Part shown: piece after piece, positions 15,573-23,213 of the stretch | Position numbering within the stretch: position 1 is the first letter of the stretch | Layout: every line of letters starts with the position of its first letter | NCBI RefSeq assembly: GCF_028290785.1 | Contig: NZ_JAQGJD010000322.1 | Span: forward strand, 1 to 33,300 | From: Tardiphaga sp. | GTDB lineage: Bacteria; Pseudomonadota; Alphaproteobacteria; Rhizobiales; Xanthobacteraceae | Length of the DNA: 33,300 bases | Reading direction: 5' to 3' | The notes under the pieces: generated by a model | What the model was told of the DNA's origin: nothing | The model's database searches: none | The model's input: only the letters and a program-made list of their open reading frames with translations | Made by a program: the position numbers and the translations under genes

Positions 15573-16499
15573 ATGACCGAGCACTCTGCAGACGACGCCC
15601 GCGCCATTCACGATCGCATTCGCGAAGAGATGCTGGACGGCTTCGACGAGGAATTGGAGCTGGAAATCGACGACGATCGGCTGGACGCGCTCACCAATGA
15701 AATGTCCGGCCACAGCCCGGCGGAGACCGTCGATCGACGTCGCTATTTCAAGGAGCTGTTTCGCTTGCAGGGCGAGTTGGTGAAGCTGCAGAGCTGGGTG
15801 CAGCATAACAAGCTCAAAGTCGTGGTGATTTTCGAGGGCCGCGACTCGGCCGGCAAAGGCGGCGTCATCAAACGGATCACGCAGCGGCTCAATCCCAGGG
15901 TCTGCCGGGTTGCGGCGCTGCCGGCGCCGAGCGAGCGCGAGCGCAGCCAGTGGTACTTTCAGCGCTACGTCTCGCATCTGCCGGCGGGCGGCGAGATCGT
16001 GCTGTTCGATCGTAGCTGGTACAACCGCGCCGGCGTCGAGCGGGTGATGGGCTTCTGCACCGAAGACGAGGTGCAGGAATTCTTCCGCTCCGTGCCGGAA
16101 TTCGAACGCATGCTGGTGCGTTCCGGCATCATTCTGATCAAATACTGGTTCTCGATCACCGATGAGGCGCAGCACCTGCGCTTCAGCATGCGTATCGCCG
16201 ATCCGCTGAAGCAGTGGAAGCTCAGCCCGATGGACGTTCAGGCGCGCAGCCGCTGGGAGCAATACACCAAGGCAAAGGAAGCGATGCTGGAACATACCCA
16301 CATCGCGGAAGCGCCGTGGCATGTGGTGGAGGCCGTCGATAAGAAGAAGGCCCGGCTGAACTGCATCGCGCACCTGCTCGAGCAAATTCCCTACCAGGAA
16401 ATCCCGCAGGAGCCAGTGCTGCTACCCGTCCGCGTTCGCAATCCGGATTATCACCGCACCCCAGTTCCGCCGGAGATGTACGTGCCGTCGCGCTACTGA
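15573..16499 (+). CDS. ppk2: Polyphosphate kinase 2 (PPK2)
   Basis: A 308-residue PPK2-family kinase, which transfers phosphate between polyphosphate and nucleoside di- or monophosphates. The Walker A motif is FEGRDSAGKGG (residues 87-97), Walker B is EIVLFDRSWYNR (141-152), and the lid motif AGVERVMGF follows. The core IILIKYWFSITDEAQ, then DPLKQWKLSPMD, and AEAPWHVVEAVDKKKARLN are all family signatures. Length and single-domain architecture fit class I (NDP-phosphorylating) enzymes, but the class is an inference. It has an acidic N-terminal extension of about 50 residues. The gene is divergent from an amino-acid decarboxylase, and both could belong to a stress response. A terminator-like hairpin follows within 15 bases. 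Confidence 0.93.
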   Translation: MTEHSADDARAIHDRIREEMLDGFDEELELEIDDDRLDALTNEMSGHSPAETVDRRRYFKELFRLQGELVKLQSWVQHNKLKVVVIFEGRDSAGKGGVIKRITQRLNPRVCRVAALPAPSERERSQWYFQRYVSHLPAGGEIVLFDRSWYNRAGVERVMGFCTEDEVQEFFRSVPEFERMLVRSGIILIKYWFSITDEAQHLRFSMRIADPLKQWKLSPMDVQARSRWEQYTKAKEAMLEHTHIAEAPWHVVEAVDKKKARLNCIAHLLEQIPYQEIPQEPVLLPVRVRNPDYHRTPVPPEMYVPSRY

Positions 16500-16510
16500 A
16501 CAAACGGCTG

Positions 16511-16540
16511 GGCCGCTCGCGCGAGCCGGCTTGTTGTTGT
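16511..16540 (+). terminator. Probable terminator after PPK2
   Basis: GCTCGC and GCGAGC (16515-16526) are exact complements, extended by GGCC/GGC with one bulge, and followed by TTGTTGTTGT. It starts 12 bases after the PPK2 stop and lies in the 56-base convergent gap with the cysteine peptidase gene. The uridine tract is interrupted by G, so efficiency may be moderate. Confidence 0.6.
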
Positions 16541-16555
16541 GCGTACAAGCGGCCG

Positions 16556-17404
16556 TCAAAGGACCGGGTCGATCAGCCCGAATTTGATCGACAGATTTTC
16601 CGGCAGGTCGGACATTCGGAAGCGGTTGGCCGGATCCACGTCATTGATCGCCGGCGGCTTCGGGGTGGTGTCCACCCGGCGCACCCATTGATCGCCGAGG
16701 ATAAAGAGGGGATCAAGGTTCGTGCTTCCGGCGTCGTCCCGGACGTCGATGGCAATGTTGTCCAGAATCAGCCAGCGCTGCTCCAGGCGCACCGCCGCGA
16801 CGGCGTGGTTCTCACGGGTGCCGCGGTCATAGGCGACCACGAGGCGAAGATCGTCCGGAGACACGCCGAGCTGGATCAGCGCTGCGTATTTGGCGATCGC
16901 GTAATCCTCGCAGTCTCCGGCGCCGGATGTGAAAGTCATCAGCGGCGTCGCCCAGAGCTCGGCCTGGCCGTATTGCGCGAGGTCGGTCATCGGACGTATC
17001 GCCAGATTGATCGCGCGATTGACCGCTGTGATGCGGGCGAGGCCGGTCAGGTTGCGGCTCGTCTCGATAAGGCTGAGGAAAAGCGTTGGCGCCGTGGCGC
17101 ACGACGCGGGATCCCGACGGCATTCGTTCAGGGTCTGGTACTCCCTGGCAAGCCCGGTCTGGACGTCTTGCCATTTTCGGATCAGCCCGCCGCTGCTGAT
17201 GCCGGTCGTCGCATTCCCAAACGGCTCGGCCGTTTTTTCGTCGGCGCCAAGGTTCGGCAAATTCCCGAACGGTATCGACGGCAAAGAGCGAGCGGCGTAG
17301 GAGCCCGATCGATCCAGTGCGGCCGATGCCGGGCTCCAGGCAGCCGAGAGGTTGAGACACAGCGCAATAGCCGGCGCCATGACGCGCCATTGAGAGAGTA
17401 CCAT
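16556..17404 (-). CDS. Periplasmic transglutaminase-like cysteine peptidase (BTLCP, LapG-like)
   Basis: A 282-residue exported protein. Residues 1-28 form a signal peptide (hydrophobic core APAIALCLNLSAAW, cleavage near ASA). The BTLCP catalytic core is complete: C165 in GAGDCEDYAIAKYA, H200 in RENHAVAAVR and D215 in WLILDN. In pseudomonads the family member LapG cleaves a surface adhesin, releasing cells from biofilms when the cyclic-di-GMP receptor LapD lets it go. No lapD or adhesin gene is nearby, so the partner is unknown. The ATG is supported by AGGGGCG, which lies in a stem directly before the start codon. It is convergent with PPK2. Confidence 0.85.
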   Translation of the reverse strand: MVLSQWRVMAPAIALCLNLSAAWSPASAALDRSGSYAARSLPSIPFGNLPNLGADEKTAEPFGNATTGISSGGLIRKWQDVQTGLAREYQTLNECRRDPASCATAPTLFLSLIETSRNLTGLARITAVNRAINLAIRPMTDLAQYGQAELWATPLMTFTSGAGDCEDYAIAKYAALIQLGVSPDDLRLVVAYDRGTRENHAVAAVRLEQRWLILDNIAIDVRDDAGSTNLDPLFILGDQWVRRVDTTPKPPAINDVDPANRFRMSDLPENLSIKFGLIDPVL

Positions 17405-17720
17405 TTAACGCCCCTGCGGCGGGGCGTTGTGCCGAGCTTGAGCTCGATCTTCCCTCGCTGCATGGACAGGGTAGGACTAACCTCTCTTTTGATACTTAAG
17501 AGCGGACCGGTGCCAGCTCGCCTTGCGAAAATTTGGTTGAGGTCGAATTAATCGGATTGCTAAATATTCTGGTATTAGTCGCGACGACGGTCATGCGATG
17601 CGAAAAGGCCGTGTTTCGGCTTCGGGCGAACCGCGGACTTTTCTAGCGGGCGCGCAAAATGGTTACCGATTTATGGCCGCTGTAACGCGAGTGTCGTTTC
17701 TGAACGCGGTCGCGAGTGCC
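17405..17720. other. 316-base gap upstream of the cysteine peptidase
   Basis: The gap lies between the HerA-like gene and the peptidase, both minus strand. It contains the ribosome-binding-site hairpin at 17407-17428, an AT-rich segment around 17530-17580 that could hold the peptidase promoter, and a direct repeat CGCGAGTG at 17686-17693 and 17711-17718. I found no convincing small gene. Confidence 0.4.
17407..17428 (-). promoter_or_regulatory. Hairpin sequestering the peptidase ribosome-binding site
   Basis: On the minus-strand mRNA the arms AACGCCCC and GGGGCGTT are perfectly complementary (eight pairs) around a six-base loop GCCGCA. The second arm contains the only Shine-Dalgarno candidate (AGGGGCG) and ends two bases before the ATG at 17404. 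In the folded state ribosome access would be blocked. There is no uridine tract, so it is unlikely to be only a terminator. Confidence 0.6.
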
Positions 17721-19235
17721 CTATAACGGCAGATCGCTGCAGTCTTGGTCCGCAGGCTGTTCCTCAGCGTTGGGGTCGCCCGGCGCGGTCGCCCAGGCCA
17801 GTTCGACGAGCGTTACGATCCGGCGTCCGGCACCGTCCAACTGGCAAACGATCAGGCCCTGCTCTTCGATATAGGTCAACAGACGCCGCGCACGGCGCAA
17901 CGAGTGCGAGCCGTAGGCACGGGCGATCGTGGCATCGCTCGGGCAGGGCCAGCCCTCCTTCGCGGCGCGGGCGATCATCATGAATACACCCTGCATGTCT
18001 TCGGGCAGAATGGAGGCGCGGACCGAGACATCCTGCCAGGTGTCGTCCTCCGCCATACCGGAGCTGAGCCCGGCGCGGGCGCGGGTCAGCATGTGACGGA
18101 AGTCGTTGAGATCGGGCACCGCCGATCCCAGGCCGGCAATACGGCAGCGGACCACGAACTCCTGATAGAGAACGCCAACGGCGCGGAAGCCTGCCTCGGG
18201 CTCGGCCATCACGGCGCGCAAAATGACGTCCACGCGTCCCTGCCGTTCCGCCAGTTGCTCGGCGCTGATCGGCTGCGCCACCGTTTCGGGCCGAATTTCC
18301 AGCGCCGCGGATTTAGCCGCCATCAGCTGGCCGAGCAGGTCCGGCGACGGCGGGGGCCGGCGCGGCTGCCGGACCGGTTCCGGCGGCGGAGCCGCCAGGA
18401 TCATCGCATGGGCGTCCAGCGTCGCCTCCGGCAACGGCATCAGCCGCGGAGTGGCATTGCGCGGCTGGGTATCCGTCGCGCCGATGCGCAGCCCGAGGGG
18501 GCGGCGCGACAGCGCTGGGCCCAGCGCCATGAATTGGCCGCGCTCGAGGTCCCGGAAAGCTTCCGCCTGTCGCCGCTCCATGCCGAGAAGATCGGCGGCG
18601 CGCGCCATGTCGATATCCAGGAAGGTTCGGCCCATCAGGAAGTTGGAAGCTTCGGCAGCGACGTTCTTGGCGAGCTTCGCCAGTCGCTGGGTCGCGATGA
18701 CGCCTGCCAATCCGCGCTTGCGGCCCCGGCACATCAGGTTCGTCATGGCGCCGAGCGAGAGTTTGCGCGCCTCGTCGGAAACCTCCCCGGCCACCGCCGG
18801 CGCGAACAGTTGCGCTTCGTCCACCACCACGAGCATCGGGTACCAGTGGTCGCGCGAGACTTCGAAAAGCCCGCTGAGGAACGCGGCGGCGCGTCGCATC
18901 TGGTTCTCGGCGTCGAGCCCCTCAAGATTGAGCACCGTGGAGACCCGGTGGATGCGCGCCCGCTCGCCGGCGACCTGCAGGCCCCGCTCGGTATGTTCCT
19001 CGGCATCGATCAGAAGATGGCCGAAATGCTCGGCCAGCGACACGAAGTCGCCCTCGGGGTCGATAATGGTCTGCTGCACCCAGGGGGCGCTCTGTTCCAG
19101 CAGCCGGCGCAGCAGGTGGGATTTGCCCGAGCCGGAGTTGCCCTGCACCAGCAGGCGGGTCGCCAGCAGTTCCTCAAGGTCCAGAGTCGCCGGGGCGCCT
19201 GCCGTCGTGTGTCCCATCTCGATCGCAACGGTCAT
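17721..19235 (-). CDS. HerA-like AAA+/FtsK-HerA ATPase (DUF87)
   Basis: A 504-residue ATPase of the HerA/FtsK superfamily. Walker A is GNSGSGKSH (32-40) and Walker B is LVVVDEAQLF (135-144). The signature TIIDPEGDFVSLAEHFGH is the HerA-like motif after strand 2, and GRKRGLAGVIATQRLAKLAK carries the sensor/arginine-finger region. The C-terminal 200 residues lack similarity I recognise and include a proline-rich linker (about residues 280-300) and a predicted winged helix (SDATIARAYGSHSLRRARRL). HerA proteins form hexameric DNA pumps, often with the nuclease NurA or an antiphage partner, but no nuclease gene is adjacent. The start ATG has AGGGAG 13 bases upstream, a long spacing. Confidence 0.82.
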   Translation of the reverse strand: MTVAIEMGHTTAGAPATLDLEELLATRLLVQGNSGSGKSHLLRRLLEQSAPWVQQTIIDPEGDFVSLAEHFGHLLIDAEEHTERGLQVAGERARIHRVSTVLNLEGLDAENQMRRAAAFLSGLFEVSRDHWYPMLVVVDEAQLFAPAVAGEVSDEARKLSLGAMTNLMCRGRKRGLAGVIATQRLAKLAKNVAAEASNFLMGRTFLDIDMARAADLLGMERRQAEAFRDLERGQFMALGPALSRRPLGLRIGATDTQPRNATPRLMPLPEATLDAHAMILAAPPPEPVRQPRRPPPSPDLLGQLMAAKSAALEIRPETVAQPISAEQLAERQGRVDVILRAVMAEPEAGFRAVGVLYQEFVVRCRIAGLGSAVPDLNDFRHMLTRARAGLSSGMAEDDTWQDVSVRASILPEDMQGVFMMIARAAKEGWPCPSDATIARAYGSHSLRRARRLLTYIEEQGLIVCQLDGAGRRIVTLVELAWATAPGDPNAEEQPADQDCSDLPL

Positions 19236-19335
19236 ATCGACTCAAAGGCTCCCTGCAGAGAGGGGGCTTACCAACCTGATCGCGGCCCGTCGAGCGCACG
19301 ATGGACCTGCGCAGGCGTCGCGGCGGTCGATGATG

Positions 19336-19743
19336 TCAGGACAAGCCCTTGATCTTCCGGCAGGAAGTCGAGGCATCCGACGACATGCGGATGATGCCGA
19401 GCACGGTTTTCGTCACGGCGAGGTCCTTGCGGGTCAGGAACCGCAAGGTCGCGCGCGGATAGCTGTTGCAGAACTGCGAAAGCGTTGCCGCGGTGGCCGA
19501 AATGCTGTCCTGCTTGGGGACGACGGCGATGCCGCCATCTTTCAGGAGATAGGCGTCCTTGACGTTGGCCATGGCGGAAGCTGCCACGCAGGTCTTGAAC
19601 AGTTCATCGTAGCTTTGCGCCGGCATCGGCAGATCCCCCGCCAGGCTGCCGAGCAGATATTCGCGGCTTTTGCCGCAGTTGTCCGCGTGAGCCGCGCCGC
19701 AGCCCAAGGCGAGGAACAGAAAGATGCCTGCAAGCCGCCTCAT
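19336..19743 (-). CDS. Small secreted four-cysteine protein, end of the exopolysaccharide operon
   Basis: A 135-residue protein that I do not recognise at family level. Residues 1-20 are a clear Sec signal peptide (RRLAGIFLFLALGCGAAHA). The mature part has exactly four cysteines, C23, C52, C92 and C128, enough for two disulphides in the periplasm. The middle is helical and the composition resembles Rap1a/Tai-type immunity-like folds (short helical, disulphide-stabilised), but this is only a structural guess. Its ATG overlaps the TGA of the preceding glycosyltransferase (ATGA, four bases), so it is translated with the polysaccharide genes. This argues for a function in assembly, export or quality control of the polymer. 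Confidence 0.75.
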   Translation of the reverse strand: MRRLAGIFLFLALGCGAAHADNCGKSREYLLGSLAGDLPMPAQSYDELFKTCVAASAMANVKDAYLLKDGGIAVVPKQDSISATAATLSQFCNSYPRATLRFLTRKDLAVTKTVLGIIRMSSDASTSCRKIKGLS

Positions 19744-20945
19744 GCGCTAACCGCACCGGGAGCTGCCGCATGGCGATGTTCAGGGGCCGCGGTATCGATG
19801 GCCTCGCCAAGCTGCGGTAGTCCGTAGGTTTCGGCCGCGCAGCGTTCCCACGACAGCGTGCGCGCATGGGTGGATGCCCCGGCTGCGAGGATCGATCGCG
19901 TGTCGCTGTCCACCGCCAGTTCGGCGATTGCGGCGGCGATGGCCTCGACCTCCGGCGCCACGAGGAGCCCGCTTTCATCAGCCAGCACGGCGTCGGAGAC
20001 GCCGCCGATCGCCGTGGCGACGCTAGGCAAGCCGGTCGCCCCGGCCTCCAGATAGACCAGCCCGAAACCTTCGACGCGGCCCGATGAGTCGGGAACGCCG
20101 GTGAGACAAAAGAAATCGGCTGCGCCGTAGATGTCGCGGATCGCTTCGTTCGACAGCGCGCCCAGCAGGCGAACGTCACAACCGGACGTCTGGATGAGAC
20201 GCTGCAGTTCGGCGACGTAATCCGACTCGCCGTTCGGCCCGATCACCAGCCAAGTCATGCGCTGGCGAACATCGGCAGGAAGTGCGTTCAACGCGGCCAG
20301 CGTCAGATGATGTCCCTTGCGGCGCGTGATCCGCGCCACCGTCACCATCACGACGCGGTCCGGCGCGATGCGCTGAGCCTGACGCGTCGCGTCGCGGCCG
20401 GGTCCCGAACCGAACCAGAAGCCGGAGACGCCGAGCGGGATCGCCTTGATGTGCCGCGGATCGATGGTGAACCGTGCGCGGAACAGATCGCGCGTGTAAC
20501 GGCTGTTGGCGGCGACTTCGGTGCGTGGTCCGAACACACCGGCTGCCCGGATCGCCAGACGCTTGAGCGGGGTCTGGGTCTCGTTGATTTCGGTGCCATG
20601 CACAGTCATCAGCAACCGTGCGGGGGTGAGGCGGCGCGCCAGCGCGACGGGAATGAAGAACGGCCAGTCGGCGGCATGCACAACGTCATAACGGCGTCGG
20701 CGGAGCAGCGTATCGGCGAGCCGGATTTTTGCCGGCAAATCCCGCATCGAATGCAGCCCGCCGCGAAACCGCTGGACGGCAAAGGGCAGAGCGCTATCGG
20801 CAGCGGAAGTGTCCTGCGCGTAGTCTGGCGCGACCACGGTGACGCGTGCACCCAGCGTCGTCGCAGCCGCGGCCAGCTCACGCGTATAGGTGCCGATGCC
20901 GCCCTGGGCCGGCGCGAACTCGCTGGTGAGCATCAGGATATTCAC
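19740..20945 (-). CDS. Glycosyltransferase family 4
   Basis: A 401-residue GT-B fold transferase. The N-terminal domain has the acceptor loop SEFAPAQGGIGTYTRELA (residues 8-25). The C-terminal domain begins with MVTVARITRRKGHH (family GT4 nucleotide-sugar site) and ends with the EX7E motif E292-E300 in VEGFGLVYLEAGATGLP. The start is GTG, preceded by GAGG eight bases upstream, and it lies ten bases within the end of the upstream GT gene, an overlapping arrangement. It adds one sugar to the lipid-linked repeat unit at the cytoplasmic face; donor and linkage are not predictable. Its stop overlaps the start of the small secreted protein by four bases. Confidence 0.9.
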   Translation of the reverse strand: MNILMLTSEFAPAQGGIGTYTRELAAAATTLGARVTVVAPDYAQDTSAADSALPFAVQRFRGGLHSMRDLPAKIRLADTLLRRRRYDVVHAADWPFFIPVALARRLTPARLLMTVHGTEINETQTPLKRLAIRAAGVFGPRTEVAANSRYTRDLFRARFTIDPRHIKAIPLGVSGFWFGSGPGRDATRQAQRIAPDRVVMVTVARITRRKGHHLTLAALNALPADVRQRMTWLVIGPNGESDYVAELQRLIQTSGCDVRLLGALSNEAIRDIYGAADFFCLTGVPDSSGRVEGFGLVYLEAGATGLPSVATAIGGVSDAVLADESGLLVAPEVEAIAAAIAELAVDSDTRSILAAGASTHARTLSWERCAAETYGLPQLGEAIDTAAPEHRHAAAPGAVSA

Positions 20946-20955
20946 GCGTAAGACC

Positions 20956-22233
20956 TCACGCAGATGAAGCCGCAAGCGTCATGGCGCGCGAGTTCTGGAT
21001 CTCCTTGTGGTAGCGGTAGACGCGAGCCAGCTGCGTGTTTGGCGTGAACGCCGAGATCGACTCGGCAATCACTTCCGGACTCATCGTGCCGGCCGCGATA
21101 GCATCGCGGACTTCGACGAAGCGCTGCGCAAGTGTGTTGGCCCTGTCGTCGATGGAGCCGGTGCGCGAGACGAGAAATCCGCTTTTGCCATCATGGATCA
21201 CCGGCTCGAGCTGCGGCAGATGCATGGCGACCACCGGGCGCCCCACGGCCAGCGTTTCCAGCACGCAGCGCGGCATGCCCTCGAATTCGGAAGTGAGGAT
21301 GCCGGCGTGGGCCGACGCCAGCGTCGCCGCCATTCCCGCCGCGTCCTTGAAGCCGTGGCGGGTCGTGATGTCTTCGATCGCAGCAAACTCCGGGAAACGG
21401 TGCGGGTCACTGGTGCCGATATAGTGAAACTCCAGCGCGCCCTGCAGCCGTGCGCGTAGCTGGGCGATCGTCCGGAACATCAGCGGCGGATCCTTGAACT
21501 CGTCGAGGCGCCCTGCGAACACGATCCGGAATGGCTGTCCCGCGGCGGGGAAGGGCTGCGGCTTGAAAATTTCGGTGTTGACCCAGGTCCACAGCGTATC
21601 GATCTTCTGCTTGCGGCGCGGATAGGTCTTCTGCAGCCGCTCGGTGATGAACGGATTAACGCACAGAAATTTTTCGCTCATCGCCACGGCAAAGCGCTCG
21701 CCCACATCGTGGACGAAGGAGTATTTCCGCAGCAGCGAATCCATCTGCATCTTCGGCGCGCCCTCGCCGTGCAGCATCTGGATGAACGGCAATCGAAGCA
21801 GCGCCGGCAGCCAGGAAAATTCAACGCGGCGCAGATCGATCGAGCAGCGCCGGGCGCGAATCACTTTCGAAACCGCGCCGAAGTGACGCAACAGCGCGAC
21901 AAAGAACTGGCCCGTCAGCGACGAGCGGATCGTACGTGCGGCCTCGCGGGCCTGACCGTCGGAATAGTGCAGAATCGGCAGAAAATCGAAATTACGGCCG
22001 CGAAAGGTCAATCGATGAATTTCGCCGAGCTTCAGATCGCCGATCGAATCGACGCCGACGAACAGCAGATCCGTATCTTCCGGGTGAAAGGTAATGAAGT
22101 CGCGAATATAGGTTTCGAGGCCGCCGACTTTCTCACCGCGCGGGTCGAACGGATGAATCAAGCATATCTGGTATCGCTGCGGCGCATGGCTCACATTTCG
22201 CGCGCGCTGCGCCAACGTCAGAGTTGAGATCAT
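20956..22233 (-). CDS. Glycosyltransferase family 4
   Basis: A 425-residue GT-B transferase. The acceptor-domain loop is IHPFDPRGEKVGGLETYIRD (residues 26-45), with an extended N-terminus. The donor domain starts at FRIVFAGRLDEFKDPP and carries the EX7E pair E318/E326 in FEGMPRCVLETLAVGRPVV. It is probably membrane-associated but has no transmembrane helix. The ATG overlaps the TGA of the WecG-type gene (ATGA), and its 3' end reaches past the start region of the next GT, so the three are translationally coupled. Its role is one step in repeat-unit assembly. It is distinct from its GT4 neighbour, with little shared sequence outside the motifs. Confidence 0.9.
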   Translation of the reverse strand: MISTLTLAQRARNVSHAPQRYQICLIHPFDPRGEKVGGLETYIRDFITFHPEDTDLLFVGVDSIGDLKLGEIHRLTFRGRNFDFLPILHYSDGQAREAARTIRSSLTGQFFVALLRHFGAVSKVIRARRCSIDLRRVEFSWLPALLRLPFIQMLHGEGAPKMQMDSLLRKYSFVHDVGERFAVAMSEKFLCVNPFITERLQKTYPRRKQKIDTLWTWVNTEIFKPQPFPAAGQPFRIVFAGRLDEFKDPPLMFRTIAQLRARLQGALEFHYIGTSDPHRFPEFAAIEDITTRHGFKDAAGMAATLASAHAGILTSEFEGMPRCVLETLAVGRPVVAMHLPQLEPVIHDGKSGFLVSRTGSIDDRANTLAQRFVEVRDAIAAGTMSPEVIAESISAFTPNTQLARVYRYHKEIQNSRAMTLAASSA

Positions 22234-23036
22234 GCGGCTTTCCTCATGCGTGCTTTGAATATCTGTGGAAGGCTTTGCGCCACCAGTTGCGGCACGGTGG
22301 CCACACAGCGGGCATAGCGGGGCGCGAGGCGCCTGGGATTCTGCAGCATGCGCCACGCCCACTCGAGTCCGTACTTCTGCGAAAATTCGGGCGCGCGGAC
22401 TTGCGTGCCCGCGATGAAGTCCAGCGCCGCGCCGATGCACAGCAGGCCGGTTCCGTTCAGCGAGTCCAGGCAGCGGGCCGCGAAAACCTCCTGTTTCGGT
22501 GCGCCCAGCGCGACGAAACAAAGTTTGGCGCCGGAGCTGCGGATGGTGTCGATGGCGCGGTCGGCTTCATCGGAATTGGGATCAAAGCCGGGACCTGGCG
22601 CCAGCGTTCCCGCTATTTCCAGTCCATCATAGCGCTCGCGAAGACGCTGCGAGGCCGCGGCGAGCGTCGTCTCGTTCGAGCCGAACAAGAAAATCGGCAG
22701 CTTGTTCTTGCCGGCTTCGCGGCACAGCGGTTCGACGAGGTCGGCCCCGGTAGTTCGATCCGTCCGGCCGCCCAGCAGGCGGCTCAGAACGACGATCGGA
22801 AAACCGTCGGCTGTCACAAACCGGGCGCGACGATAGGCGCCGAGGAAGGCGGGGTTGTGCTGCAACTGATCGACATGGTCGAGATTGAGCGTGCAGACGC
22901 TGAAGTTGTCGCCGTGCTGTGCCGCGGACACGATGGCTGCGACACCTTCGGGAATCGAGTGAACGTTGACGGTAATACCATCGACGCTGAGGTCGAGGGG
23001 ATGTGGATTTGGCACTTCCAAGGTGTCGATCTCCAA
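22230..23036 (-). CDS. WecG/TagA/CpsF-family glycosyltransferase (GT26)
   Basis: A 268-residue transferase of the GT26 family, which adds the second sugar (often ManNAcA, ManNAc or glucose) to an undecaprenyl-diphosphate-linked primer. Motifs are TLNLDHVDQLQ (49-59), TADGFPIV with D77 at the catalytic aspartate position, FLFGSN (116-121), GAPKQE (178-183) and, at the C-terminus, QVRAPEFSQKYGLEWAWRML. The start is uncertain. TTG at 23036 is the first possible codon after an in-frame stop but has no Shine-Dalgarno; a second TTG five codons later has GGAG nine bases upstream. It heads the second minus-strand unit of the polysaccharide locus and is divergent from GH10. Confidence 0.88.
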   Translation of the reverse strand: MEIDTLEVPNPHPLDLSVDGITVNVHSIPEGVAAIVSAAQHGDNFSVCTLNLDHVDQLQHNPAFLGAYRRARFVTADGFPIVVLSRLLGGRTDRTTGADLVEPLCREAGKNKLPIFLFGSNETTLAAASQRLRERYDGLEIAGTLAPGPGFDPNSDEADRAIDTIRSSGAKLCFVALGAPKQEVFAARCLDSLNGTGLLCIGAALDFIAGTQVRAPEFSQKYGLEWAWRMLQNPRRLAPRYARCVATVPQLVAQSLPQIFKARMRKAA

Positions 23037-23104
23037 TGACGTGGGCCGGCTTCACGGAACGAAAGCCAACAACATGTCCGTCGCGGCGGTGACGAAACGG
23101 ACGA

Positions 23105-23121
23105 TCGAAGACTCGCTTCGA
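23105..23121. promoter_or_regulatory. Inverted repeat TCGAAG / CTTCGA
   Basis: Exact six-base arms around ACTCG in the divergent region, extendable to GATCGAAG and CTTCGA-GATC with one bulged base. It lies 69 bases before the WecG-type start, on the transcribed leader of that unit, so it could act as an operator or an mRNA hairpin. Confidence 0.35.
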
Positions 23122-23145
23122 CGATCACGCCATCAAATCGATATA

Positions 23146-23156
23146 TTGCGACGCAA
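23146..23156. promoter_or_regulatory. Inverted repeat TTGCGACGCAA
   Basis: Perfect five-base arms TTGCG and CGCAA around one A, next to the AT-rich ATCGATATA that could contain a -10 element. It lies five bases from the CRP-like site. The identity of any binding protein is unknown. Confidence 0.4.
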
Positions 23157-23160
23157 CGAT

Positions 23161-23176
23161 GGTGATGTGCATCACA
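23161..23176. promoter_or_regulatory. CRP-like site between GH10 and WecG-type genes
   Basis: GGTGATGTGCATCACA matches the CRP consensus TGTGA-N6-TCACA at nine of ten fixed positions (on the minus strand TGTGA-N6-TCACC). It lies 38 bases before the GH10 start and about 125 bases before the WecG-type start, so one regulator could control both. Alphaproteobacterial CRP/FNR relatives vary in specificity, so the binder is uncertain. Confidence 0.5.
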
Positions 23177-23213
23177 ACACAGCCGCAATACCCGAATGAT
23201 TTTGGAGTGAGCG

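Noticed and set aside
17686..17718. Direct repeat CGCGAGTG as a possible attachment site or iteron
   Set aside because: Only two eight-base copies, GC-rich and close together, with no integrase or replication gene; chance is sufficient.
17745..19827. Two plus-strand frames of more than 530 codons opposite the HerA-like ATPase
   Set aside because: Both are antisense shadows. The minus-strand frame has Walker A, Walker B and the HerA signature, and the plus-strand products lack any domain.
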